Source: Candidatus Opimibacter skivensis | Lineage (GTDB): Bacteria; Bacteroidota; Bacteroidia; Chitinophagales; Saprospiraceae | DNA length: 64,000 nt | Reading direction: 5' to 3' | Assembly: GCA_016722045.1 (NCBI GenBank) | Contig: JADKGY010000029.1 | Location: 310,001-374,000 of the forward strand | Shown here: in pieces, positions 9,251 to 16,980 of the stretch | Position numbering within the stretch: position 1 is the first letter of the stretch | Layout of the letters: every line of letters begins with the position of its first letter | Made by a program: the position numbers and the translations under genes | Notes under the pieces: generated by a model | Told to the model about the DNA's origin: nothing | Databases searched by the model: none | The model's input: the letters and a program-made list of their open reading frames with translations, nothing else

Positions 9251-10012
9251 ATGAAAGCAAAAATAGCATTGATCACAGGTGGAAGCCGCGGACTTGGAAA
9301 GAGCGCTGCGCTCAGGTTAGCAGAGAAAGGCCATGATGTCATCATTACCTACCATACGCAGAAAGAAATGGCGGACGAGGTCGTAAAAGAAATAGAATCC
9401 GGTGGCAGCATGGCTACAGCATTAAAATATGACTCAGGTGATTTCGACTCACTAAGCGATTTTGTAAAACAAGTTGAACACACCCTTTCTCAAAAATGGA
9501 ATACAGACAAATTTGATTTTCTGATCAACAATGCCGGCATCGGTGCCACTATTCCTTTCGACAAAGTGACGGAAAATGATTTTGATAGGTTTATGAATAT
9601 TCATTTTAAAAGCGTATTTTTTCTGTGCCAACGAATATTACCATTCATGAATAACAACGGCCGCATCATCAACCTGTCAACAGGGACTACACGTTTTGCG
9701 AATCCGGGTTATTCAGTTTACGCCTCCATGAAAGGAGCTATTGAAGTATTCACAAAATACCTGGCAAAAGAAGTGGGGCCAAGAGGTATCACTGTGAATG
9801 TGCTCGCCCCGGGGCCGATTGAAACTGATTTCAACAATGCCGCAATTCGTAACGCACCTCCAGAACGAAGAGCAGGCATGATTGCCAATACAGCACTAGG
9901 CCGTCTCGGCAATGCAGACGATATCGGGAAAATAATTGCATTCCTTTGTTCAGAAGATTCAGAATGGATCAATGGTCAGAGAATAGAAGCAAGTGGCGGG
10001 ATAAATCTGTAA
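9251..10012 (+). CDS. Short-chain dehydrogenase/reductase (FabG-like SDR)
   Basis: A 253-residue classical SDR. The cofactor motif GGSRGLGKSAA is at residues 10-20, NNAGIG around residue 93, and the catalytic serine region followed by YSVYASMKGA supplies the YxxxK pair. The C-terminal part has PGPIETDF and GQRIEASGGINL, as in FabG-like 3-ketoacyl reductases. It is an NAD(P)-dependent cytosolic oxidoreductase of unknown substrate. The small membrane protein gene follows after 19 bp on the same strand. Confidence 0.93.
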   Translation: MKAKIALITGGSRGLGKSAALRLAEKGHDVIITYHTQKEMADEVVKEIESGGSMATALKYDSGDFDSLSDFVKQVEHTLSQKWNTDKFDFLINNAGIGATIPFDKVTENDFDRFMNIHFKSVFFLCQRILPFMNNNGRIINLSTGTTRFANPGYSVYASMKGAIEVFTKYLAKEVGPRGITVNVLAPGPIETDFNNAAIRNAPPERRAGMIANTALGRLGNADDIGKIIAFLCSEDSEWINGQRIEASGGINL

Positions 10013-10031
10013 CTGTACAAATCAGAATGAT

Positions 10032-10565
10032 ATGAAATCAACGAAAAACTTCACCATGATCATTGCCTGCATGTGTTTTATGACCGTCTTCGGCGCAGGC
10101 GTATATGAACATGTTGTTCTTGTTCCGAAATGGAGTGCAGCTCCACCTTCCTCACTATTGATGTTCAGTGGTCCGTACGGTATACATGCTGAGGATCTCT
10201 GGATGCCTATCCACCCCATCACGCTCTTCTTTTTAGGCGGTGCACTTATTGCCAATTGGTATAGCAACAGACGCAGAAGAATACTGATTGTACTGGGTGG
10301 CTATATTATCATTTTAGCGATGACATTTGGCTTTTTTGTGCCTGAATTAATAACACTCATTGGTACTCCATATCACGATCATATAGATCCTGACCTTGTC
10401 AGAAGAGCTTCCACCTGGGAGACTCTTAGCGTTATCAGGTTATCTGTTATTGCTATCCTTGCATTCATTCTTCTATTAGCCCTGACAAAGTCACATGACA
10501 GGATAAAAAAACATACCCATCATGCCGCACCTATGAATTATGAGAATGATTCTTTGGGGGGATGA
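10032..10565 (+). CDS. Four-helix membrane protein of unknown function
   Basis: A 177-residue protein with four predicted membrane segments: residues about 8-28, 56-75, 84-107 and 136-156. Conserved-looking polar features are GAGVYEHVVLVPKW after the first helix and the WMPIHPIT segment before the second. The pattern resembles DUF1772-like small integral membrane proteins, but I cannot assign a family with certainty. The rest is basic and charged and ends in a short glycine tail. It lies 19 bp behind the SDR gene and is probably co-transcribed with it. Confidence 0.7.
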   Translation: MKSTKNFTMIIACMCFMTVFGAGVYEHVVLVPKWSAAPPSSLLMFSGPYGIHAEDLWMPIHPITLFFLGGALIANWYSNRRRRILIVLGGYIIILAMTFGFFVPELITLIGTPYHDHIDPDLVRRASTWETLSVIRLSVIAILAFILLLALTKSHDRIKKHTHHAAPMNYENDSLGG

Positions 10566-10628
10566 TTTTTAAAGAAAAATGGATTTCACTGAGTTAATCA
10601 AGATTATAAGTTAATAAAAAAATGTAAG

Positions 10629-10695
10629 TCCCCTGGTTGCTGAGCTGAAGCAGATGGCTGAGTGTTGCAAGTCGAAGTATGGGGATTTAGGGGCC
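10629..10695. repeat. Dispersed imperfect palindrome, copy 2
   Basis: Contains CCCCTGGTTGCTGAGCTG, then GGCTGAGTGTTGCAAGTCGA and GGGGATTTAGGGGC. It shares both the core and the flanking GGGGATTTAGGGGC with the copy at 2771, so the repeated unit is about 65 bp at these two sites. Confidence 0.8.
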
Positions 10696-10762
10696 CTCTT
10701 CGTCTAAGATTCACGACCATTTGCCCACCGTTCTTTACATTCGCACAAATTCTCAACCTAAC

Positions 10763-12595
10763 ATGAAACAACTAACTATCCTCCTTTCACTATTCACCTT
10801 CCTGACCTTCGTTTCCTGTAAAAATGAAACGAAACCAGCCACTTCTTCAGAGCCGACGAAGGAACAAAAAGATGCACAGGCTTTCCTTGACTCCTACACC
10901 ACGGAGTATGTGAAATTGTACACCGCTTCCTCTGAAGCCAGCTGGCTGATCAACACAGAGATCAAAGAAGGCGACACGATCAATGCCCACAAATCAAGCG
11001 TCGCTGATGAAGCCTTCGCCGCTTTCACGGGCAGTGTAGCGAACATCGATAGCACAAAGAAATACCTCGGCCTGAAAGACAAACTGAATCCTCTACAGGT
11101 ACGTCAGCTTGATGCCATCCTTTTCATGGCCGGCGAAAATCCCCAAACAGTAGCGCCCCTGGTCAAAGAAAAAATCAAAGCTTCCATCGCACAAACAGAA
11201 AAATTGTTTGGATTCACATTTAAACTCAATGGTAAGAATGTCACCACCAATGACATCGATGATATCCTGAAGAAAGAAACAAACCTGCAAAAACGCCTTG
11301 CCGCATGGGAGTCGAGCAAAGAAGTGGGCAAAGGCCTTAAAGGCGGTCTCGTCAATCTGCGCAAACTCAGAAACGAAACTGTGCAGGCACTCGATTATCC
11401 TGATTTCTTTTCGTACGAAGTTTCTAATTACGGCCTCACTACTGCTGATATGATGGAAATGATGAAACGCCTAAACCAGGAGCTTCGTCCATTATTCCGC
11501 GAACTGCATACATACGCACGCTACGAACTGGCCAAAAAATATGGCGTAAAAGATGTTCCCGATTATCTTCCTGCACATTGGCTACCCAATCGCTGGGGCC
11601 AGGACTGGAGCGCTATGATGGATGTCAAAGGATTAAATGTCGATAGCGTATTGAAAACAAAAAGTCCGGAGTGGATTGTAAAAGCAGGTGAGTCGCTGTA
11701 CAAGAGTTTAGGATATCCGGCCTTACCTGAAACGTTTTGGCTTAAATCAAATCTGTACCCCTACCCAGCTGATTCTATATTGAAGAAAAATAATCATGCT
11801 TCCGCCTGGCATATGGATCTCAACCAGGACGTCCGAAGCCTCATGAGTGTAGAACCCAATTCAGAATGGTTTGAGACCTCAAATCACGAGCTTGGGCACA
11901 TTTATTATTACATCTCCTACTCTACTCCAGAAGTGCCACCGCTATTACGTGAAGGCGCTAACAGAGCATTTCATGAAGCGCTGGGAAGTATGATGGGAAT
12001 GGCTGCTACACAAAAACCTTACCTCATCGGCCAGGGCCTGATCCCTGCAAATGCAAAAACAGATTCAATTCAAATTCTATTGAAAGAAGCTTTGAATTTC
12101 GCTGTATTCATACCATTCGCCGCAGGCACCATGAGCGAATTCGAAAAAGCACTTTATGCTGACAATCTTCCTGAAAGTGAATTCAATAACAAATGGTGGG
12201 AACTCGCTAAAAAATATCAGGGTATCGTACCTCCGGAAGAACGTGGAGATATCTATTGCGATGCTTGTACAAAAACCCACATCAATGATGATCCGGCCCA
12301 ATATTATGATTACGCATTGTCCTATGTGATCTTATTCCAGTTGCATCAATACATCGCAGAAAAAATACTTCATCAACCTGCAACCGCGACTAATTATTTC
12401 GGCCATAAAGAAGTTGGTGATTTTCTCAAAAAGATCATGTCTTCAGGCGCCACCAAAGACTGGCGTGATGTCATGAAAGAAGCGACAGGAGAAGACATGA
12501 ATGCAAAAGCACTTGTTCGTTACTTTGATCCACTGATGTCATGGCTCAAAGAGCAAAACAAAGGAAGAAAATATACACTGCCGGAAACACTGTAA
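10763..12595 (+). CDS. M2-family (ACE-like) zinc dipeptidyl carboxypeptidase, lipoprotein
   Basis: A 610-residue lipoprotein. The N terminus has a hydrophobic stretch ending in a lipobox (TFVSC, cysteine near residue 19). The catalytic zinc site is SNHELGHIYYY (HExxH) followed 24 residues later by the glutamate in GANRAFHEALGSMMG, the arrangement of peptidase family M2 (angiotensin-converting enzyme). Members remove dipeptides from peptide C termini, here presumably at the outer membrane or in the periplasm. The ATG at 10763 was chosen over an upstream TTG because it gives a proper lipoprotein signal. An 8-bp array follows the stop. Confidence 0.93.
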   Translation: MKQLTILLSLFTFLTFVSCKNETKPATSSEPTKEQKDAQAFLDSYTTEYVKLYTASSEASWLINTEIKEGDTINAHKSSVADEAFAAFTGSVANIDSTKKYLGLKDKLNPLQVRQLDAILFMAGENPQTVAPLVKEKIKASIAQTEKLFGFTFKLNGKNVTTNDIDDILKKETNLQKRLAAWESSKEVGKGLKGGLVNLRKLRNETVQALDYPDFFSYEVSNYGLTTADMMEMMKRLNQELRPLFRELHTYARYELAKKYGVKDVPDYLPAHWLPNRWGQDWSAMMDVKGLNVDSVLKTKSPEWIVKAGESLYKSLGYPALPETFWLKSNLYPYPADSILKKNNHASAWHMDLNQDVRSLMSVEPNSEWFETSNHELGHIYYYISYSTPEVPPLLREGANRAFHEALGSMMGMAATQKPYLIGQGLIPANAKTDSIQILLKEALNFAVFIPFAAGTMSEFEKALYADNLPESEFNNKWWELAKKYQGIVPPEERGDIYCDACTKTHINDDPAQYYDYALSYVILFQLHQYIAEKILHQPATATNYFGHKEVGDFLKKIMSSGATKDWRDVMKEATGEDMNAKALVRYFDPLMSWLKEQNKGRKYTLPETL

Positions 12596-12597
12596 CA

Positions 12598-12637
12598 AAG
12601 ATCTGGTGATCGAGTGATCTGGTGATCGAGCGATCTA
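12598..12637. repeat. GTGATC-type tandem array behind the M2 peptidase gene
   Basis: Alternating GTGATCTG and GTGATCGA units start 3 bp after the stop codon. The array at 12757-12792 is an inverted version, so the two face each other across the intergenic terminator. Confidence 0.88.
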
Positions 12638-12642
12638 ACCGA

Positions 12643-12683
12643 AATAAAAAAAGTGACGCGAATATTCGGGTCACTTTTTTTTA
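12643..12683. terminator. Bidirectional intrinsic terminator
   Basis: An A-rich run, GTGAC (12653-12657), an inner CGAATATTCG palindrome, GTCAC (12670-12674) and a run of eight T. It sits between the convergent peptidase and asparaginase genes and is symmetrical enough to work both ways. Confidence 0.85.
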
Positions 12684-12756
12684 TTTCTGTGAATTAGATA
12701 AATTCGCTACAGAATCAATAAACAAATAAACCTATCAACTTATTATCTTTTCATTT

Positions 12757-12792
12757 GATCACTCGATCACCAGATCACTAAATCACTCGATC
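12757..12792. repeat. GTGATC-type tandem array behind the asparaginase gene (inverted copy)
   Basis: Read on the minus strand, directly after the asparaginase stop, the sequence is again GATCGAGTGAT/GTGATCTG units. It thus has the same orientation relative to its gene as the array at 12598. Confidence 0.87.
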
Positions 12793-12793
12793 T

Positions 12794-13789
12794 TTATTCA
12801 TTCCCAAATATTCCGACATATCTTTTTCCAGGAATCACATATCCTCTATACATCCCATCTGAATTAAAGGTCATCGTAAGATTTCCATCGTGATCAACGC
12901 CTATGATGCCTCCTTCTCCTTTAGCTTCCTTCAATTTTTTCATGACCACTTCATTAGCAGCCTCCTGAAGTGAAATACCTTTATAGGCCATCAGTGCAGA
13001 TATATCATGCGCTACAGCATAACGGATAAATAATTCACCATGACCTGTTGAAGAAATTGCACAGGTTGCATTATTTGCATACGTACCGGCACCTATTATT
13101 GGCGAGTCCCCTATTCTATTCCAACGCTTATTCGTCATACCACCTGTAGATGTAGCTGCTGCAAGATTTCCATATTTATCAAGAGCCACGGCACCAACAG
13201 TGCCATGTTTTTCAGCGGCAGATGTTTTCTCATCTTCAAGAGCTTTCATGTGGGCATCCCACCTTATTTGCGTAAAGAAATAAGATGAGTCTACAAGACC
13301 GACTCCATTTTGCGTTGCAAATTCTTCAGCGCCATCACCTACCAGCATGACGTGTGGTGATTTTTCCATAACCATTCGGGCAAGCTTTATCGGATTGCGG
13401 ATATGCCTGACATTGCCAACCGATCCGGCAGAAAGATCAATACCATTCATGATAGAGGCGTCCATTTCATTTTTACCATCATAGGTAAATACAGATCCTC
13501 TTCCTGCATTGAAGAGCGGATTATCTTCCATCCAGGCCACTACCGATTCCACAGCATCTAAACTTGTACCACCATCAGCCAATATCTTTTCACCGATAGT
13601 CAATACTGAGTCCAAAGCCGACCGGTATGATTTTTCGGTAAGCGAGTCCATTGAGTTACGTGTGATGACACCTGCTCCACCATGGATCACGAGTGCATAT
13701 TCAGGTTTATGATGTGATGATTCATTCATAGATTGACATGATGAAATTATAATTTGAACGAGTAGCGTATAGAAAAATGCTTTTGTCAT
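12794..13789 (-). CDS. Isoaspartyl peptidase / L-asparaginase (Ntn hydrolase), lipoprotein
   Basis: A 331-residue type 2 asparaginase precursor. It starts MTKAFFYTLLVQIIISSCQS, a lipoprotein signal with the cysteine at residue 18. IHGGAGVI opens the mature fold, LFNAGRGSVF and MDASIMNG are family motifs, and EKHGTVGAVALD contains the threonine that becomes the N-terminal nucleophile after autocleavage. STGGMTNKRWNRIGDSPIIG completes the active site. It hydrolyses asparagine and beta-aspartyl peptides, probably in the periplasm. The open frame extends to 14158, but that extension is antisense-like and overlaps the next gene, so the ATG at 13789 is the start. Confidence 0.93.
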   Translation of the reverse strand: MTKAFFYTLLVQIIISSCQSMNESSHHKPEYALVIHGGAGVITRNSMDSLTEKSYRSALDSVLTIGEKILADGGTSLDAVESVVAWMEDNPLFNAGRGSVFTYDGKNEMDASIMNGIDLSAGSVGNVRHIRNPIKLARMVMEKSPHVMLVGDGAEEFATQNGVGLVDSSYFFTQIRWDAHMKALEDEKTSAAEKHGTVGAVALDKYGNLAAATSTGGMTNKRWNRIGDSPIIGAGTYANNATCAISSTGHGELFIRYAVAHDISALMAYKGISLQEAANEVVMKKLKEAKGEGGIIGVDHDGNLTMTFNSDGMYRGYVIPGKRYVGIFGNE

Positions 13790-13821
13790 ATTATCGTTTA
13801 ACTGTTTGGCTCTTTTACCTG

Positions 13822-15051
13822 TTAACTCAAAATTTTTCCTACTCCATCCCTGATGGAAAATACATCCTTTTTCAATGCCGTTTTTGTATTCGCAGCAGAA
13901 ACCAGTAGCCCCCAGATCAAATGCAAAGGTGGTCTTATCAATGTTCCAAGCCACATGACAAATAACCAGATCAAAACAAAATATAAGGGTATATCCGAGA
14001 TGATGAAGATGACCAAAAGAATAATGGTCATCAACGGCATCACCACCATAAAAGCCCCTACAGTCGTCGGCGTCTGAAATGTGGATGTCGTTATTTTTTT
14101 GAAAATAACATTTCGAAGAACGCGCCAGATCCAACCTCCTGCAATTAACCAAATGCATTTCAACACAGTCATCGTGGCAAGGCCCATACGATTCATGACG
14201 ATCAGATCAGGAAAATAAGCGGCATGCGGATTTTTTTTACGCTGCAATATCATTAACATTTCTCCTGCTTTCAACAACAAAGGATCATTTTGGTCTGAAC
14301 CATTAACATAACCCGCTATTTTCTGCAAATCCTGATGCGCATTTGCACCCGGATTATTTTCGTACATCATTCTCAGGTAAATCGAGGCAAGAACATCATA
14401 TTTTTTTTCCAGTGCATCATCGACCTGGATAATCAAGGCATCCATCGAATGACTCAATTTATCCGTAAACTCTTCTATAGCATCTCTGTCTTCCCGGGTC
14501 GCATTCTGCGTTAAAAACGGTTCACCAAATTTGATGACCACATCTGTTCCAGGCAATCTTGGTTCTGTGAAATTGACCCCGACAGGTTGAATAAAAAGCT
14601 CTTCTCCATTTTGGATAAACGGAAGCGTACCAAACGCCAGATGCGCCGTTCCCCTTTGAATAGGCCTCATCTTTTTCTCAAGAACGGTCTTGGCTTCGGG
14701 AAAGATCAGGATCGCTTCGCCTTCACTCAATTTTTTATAGGTGAGATCAAAACTTGAAGCATTCTTTCTGAGATTGGCTATACCATCCTTTTTTCTGTAG
14801 ATGGGGATCTGATTGGTCCAGTCAAAAAGCCATTGAAATTTGGGATTGAACATATCCCCTCTCACAAGATAATGAAGTGGTCTTTTCAGGAATATGGAGA
14901 GTACGCTCGCTTCCAGGAAAGCACTTGGATGATTACTGGCCAGGATAAGCGGTCCCTTCAAAGGCACCTTCTCATCCCCATAAATGATGGTTTTCCTGAA
15001 ATATAACCTCAGAAAGATGGTCGCCCACAATCGAATAAATGCATATATCAT
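13822..15051 (-). CDS. PlsC-like lysophospholipid acyltransferase
   Basis: A 409-residue membrane-associated acyltransferase. The N-terminal helix is followed by SNHPSAFLEA (catalytic His motif), PIYRKKDG and IFPEAKT, the blocks of the 1-acyl-glycerol-3-phosphate acyltransferase superfamily. Two or three strong membrane helices lie near residues 300-385. The usual acidic residue of the HX4D/HX5D motif is Glu here, and FPEG reads FPEA. It probably transfers acyl chains in phospholipid or lipid A-like lipid synthesis. I chose the ATG at 15051. A GTG-type extension to 15096 would run into miaA. Confidence 0.85.
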   Translation of the reverse strand: MIYAFIRLWATIFLRLYFRKTIIYGDEKVPLKGPLILASNHPSAFLEASVLSIFLKRPLHYLVRGDMFNPKFQWLFDWTNQIPIYRKKDGIANLRKNASSFDLTYKKLSEGEAILIFPEAKTVLEKKMRPIQRGTAHLAFGTLPFIQNGEELFIQPVGVNFTEPRLPGTDVVIKFGEPFLTQNATREDRDAIEEFTDKLSHSMDALIIQVDDALEKKYDVLASIYLRMMYENNPGANAHQDLQKIAGYVNGSDQNDPLLLKAGEMLMILQRKKNPHAAYFPDLIVMNRMGLATMTVLKCIWLIAGGWIWRVLRNVIFKKITTSTFQTPTTVGAFMVVMPLMTIILLVIFIISDIPLYFVLIWLFVMWLGTLIRPPLHLIWGLLVSAANTKTALKKDVFSIRDGVGKILS

Positions 15052-15992
15052 ATATAAAATGCGAACTTTCTGCCGTGAGCGATAAAGATATACCAAACAA
15101 ATTATTGGTCATCATCGGTGGTCCGACAGCAGTTGGCAAAACTTCACTTACCATCAGCCTTGCACTGCACTTTGGCTCTGAGATCGTAAGTGCCGACTCA
15201 AGACAGGTCTATAAAGAATTAAATATCGGTGTTGGAAAGCCATCACGTGAGCAATTAGATAGCATTCCCCATCATCTCATCGGACATACCACGATGTCAA
15301 ACCACTATTCAGCAGGACTTTACACCAAAGACGCTTTGGCTGTTCTTGATACTTTATTTCAAAAACATAACATCGTCTTTCTTACAGGGGGCACTGGTCT
15401 TTATATCAAAGCCATCACAGAAGGATTTGATCAGATGCCAGAAGTACCTGAAAACGTAAATGAATATTGGACCCAAATCTGGAAAGAAAAAGGAATCAAT
15501 GAATTGTTAATTATTCTTGAAGAAAAAGATCCGGAATATTTCAAAACAATAGATCGCGCTAATCCAATGAGACTGATCAGAGCTGTTTCATTTATCATGC
15601 ATACAGGATTGCCATTCAGCTCATTTCATACCGGTCAATCCAGTCAAAGAACTTTTAAAGTTTTACAGATTGCTTTAGAATTACCCAGAGATGAATTATA
15701 TACACGCATCAATCAGCGCGTCCTGAGTATGATAGCAGATGGATGGATGGAGGAAGCAATAGCACTATATCCTTTAAGACATCTCAAAGCATTACAAACC
15801 GTAGGCTACAAAGAACTCTTCGATGTCATCGACGGAAAACTCACTTTAGAAGAAGCTATCCCTTTGATCCAGCAATCAACCCGCAGATACGCAAAGCGAC
15901 AAATGACGTGGTACCGTAACCAGGGTACGTGGTCCTATGTCCATCCTGCAGAATTTGATACCATTGTGAAAATGATTGACGATACCCTTTGA
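15039..15992 (+). CDS. miaA: tRNA dimethylallyltransferase MiaA
   Basis: A protein of about 305-317 residues with the P-loop GGPTAVGKTS near the N terminus, VSADSRQVYKELNIG, GGTGLYIKA, and YAKRQMTWYRNQ near the end, all MiaA hallmarks. It adds a dimethylallyl group to A37 of tRNAs that read UNN codons. The ATG at 15039 overlaps the divergent PlsC-like gene by 13 bp. A GTG at 15075 gives a more typical N terminus and removes the overlap, so the true start may be there. The gene is followed by a CAGTAATC/TATTCAG array. Confidence 0.95.
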   Translation: MHISYIKCELSAVSDKDIPNKLLVIIGGPTAVGKTSLTISLALHFGSEIVSADSRQVYKELNIGVGKPSREQLDSIPHHLIGHTTMSNHYSAGLYTKDALAVLDTLFQKHNIVFLTGGTGLYIKAITEGFDQMPEVPENVNEYWTQIWKEKGINELLIILEEKDPEYFKTIDRANPMRLIRAVSFIMHTGLPFSSFHTGQSSQRTFKVLQIALELPRDELYTRINQRVLSMIADGWMEEAIALYPLRHLKALQTVGYKELFDVIDGKLTLEEAIPLIQQSTRRYAKRQMTWYRNQGTWSYVHPAEFDTIVKMIDDTL

Positions 15993-15998
15993 GGTGAA

Positions 15999-16067
15999 CA
16001 GTAATCGGTAAGCGGTATTCAGTATTCAGTATTCAGTATTCGGTATTTAGTATTTAGTAAAAAAATA
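15999..16067. repeat. CAGTAATC/GTATTCAG tandem array behind miaA
   Basis: A 25-bp segment at 15999-16023 is followed by GTATTCA/GTATTTA 7-bp units up to 16067. The 25-bp segment occurs inverted at 16199-16223 with one mismatch. Confidence 0.88.
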
Positions 16068-16078
16068 TCAACGCTATT

Positions 16079-16155
16079 TGAAGTTTCAAACTTCAAAACA
16101 ATATCCCAAACTGTTTCTATTTCTGATTTTTATTCAAGCAGTTTCAAAACTGCAG
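16079..16155. repeat. Small hairpins in the miaA-TrmH gap
   Basis: AAGTTTCAAACTT is a perfect small palindrome near 16080, and GCAGTTTCAAAACTGC is a hairpin near 16138. They lie between the two inverted 25-bp copies. Confidence 0.6.
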
Positions 16156-16198
16156 TCGGAATCAAACCTTTATCTTTCATAGACAATTTTAATCGATG

Positions 16199-16223
16199 AC
16201 TGAATACCGCTTACTGATTACTG
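16199..16223. repeat. Inverted copy of the 25-bp segment behind the TrmH-like gene
   Basis: The reverse complement matches 15999-16023 in 24 of 25 positions. It overlaps the tail of the minus-strand methyltransferase region, whose stop codon at 16225-16227 is itself part of an AGTAATC unit. Confidence 0.9.
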
Positions 16224-16224
16224 A

Positions 16225-16980
16225 TTACTTTTTCACCCACCACGCCGCCATCACAGCAGCAGCTGAAGCTACATTCAGACTCTCCGCACCGAGGCTCCGA
16301 TGTCCAGAGATCGCAAATCTTTCTTTAGCTCTCTCCATCATCACATCCGAAACACCAAGTGATTCATTTCCCAATATCAAAATTCCTTCCATAGGGGGTC
16401 GTGATGTATTGATATCCTTCCCTTCCGCATCACATATATAGAGATGATCTCCTCCACTGGCTATGATTTCCTCTTTTTCCAAAACACACGTTTTGACGCG
16501 GAGCGCACTGCCCATAGAAGCCTGAAGAACTTTATGATTGAAAATATCCACACAATCTGGTGAACAGATCACGAAATCGAGGCCGAACCAATCGGCAATA
16601 CGAAGTATCGTACCCAGATTTCCCGGATCCCGAATGGCATCGAGATAAAAGATTTTCATCCCGCTGATGTTTTCCGGCAAATGATCTTCATCAGGCAATT
16701 TGCACACAGAGAGTATCCCGGGAGGAGTAGTCATTTGGGATAAATGGTGCATTTGCTGAGGCGTGATCAGGCAAACGTCATCCGGACTGATCACCTTTTC
16801 AAGGATAGCCAGAAAATCAGGATTGGAAATATAAACTTCTTCCACTATCCGGCGTTTATCCCTGAGCAATTCATTGCTGATTTTCAGGCCTTCAACTATG
16901 AATTTATCATACTTTAGCCTGAACTTCTTATGTTGAAGAGACTGTATGATTTTGATTTTTGCTTTAGATAAAGGCTCCAT
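16225..16980 (-). CDS. TrmH/SpoU-family RNA 2'-O-methyltransferase
   Basis: A 251-residue SPOUT methyltransferase. The N-terminal segment LSKAKIKIIQSLQHKKFR and FIVEGLKI form the RNA-binding domain. The SPOUT knot motifs are LDAIRDPGNLGTILRIADW, EGILILGNESLG and the terminal SLNVASAAAVMAAWW. It methylates ribose 2'-OH groups in rRNA or tRNA; the exact target is not shown by sequence. The start at 16980 matches family starts, although 16989 is possible. It overlaps the divergent tamL gene by 35 bp. The stop codon is supplied by the first unit of a tandem array. Confidence 0.92.
   Translation of the reverse strand: MEPLSKAKIKIIQSLQHKKFRLKYDKFIVEGLKISNELLRDKRRIVEEVYISNPDFLAILEKVISPDDVCLITPQQMHHLSQMTTPPGILSVCKLPDEDHLPENISGMKIFYLDAIRDPGNLGTILRIADWFGLDFVICSPDCVDIFNHKVLQASMGSALRVKTCVLEKEEIIASGGDHLYICDAEGKDINTSRPPMEGILILGNESLGVSDVMMERAKERFAISGHRSLGAESLNVASAAAVMAAWWVKK

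Noticed and set aside
12794..14158. Long open frame extending the asparaginase by more than 120 codons
   Set aside because: The extension lies inside the acyltransferase gene on the same strand in another frame and has no domain content. The lipoprotein signal at 13789 is the real start.
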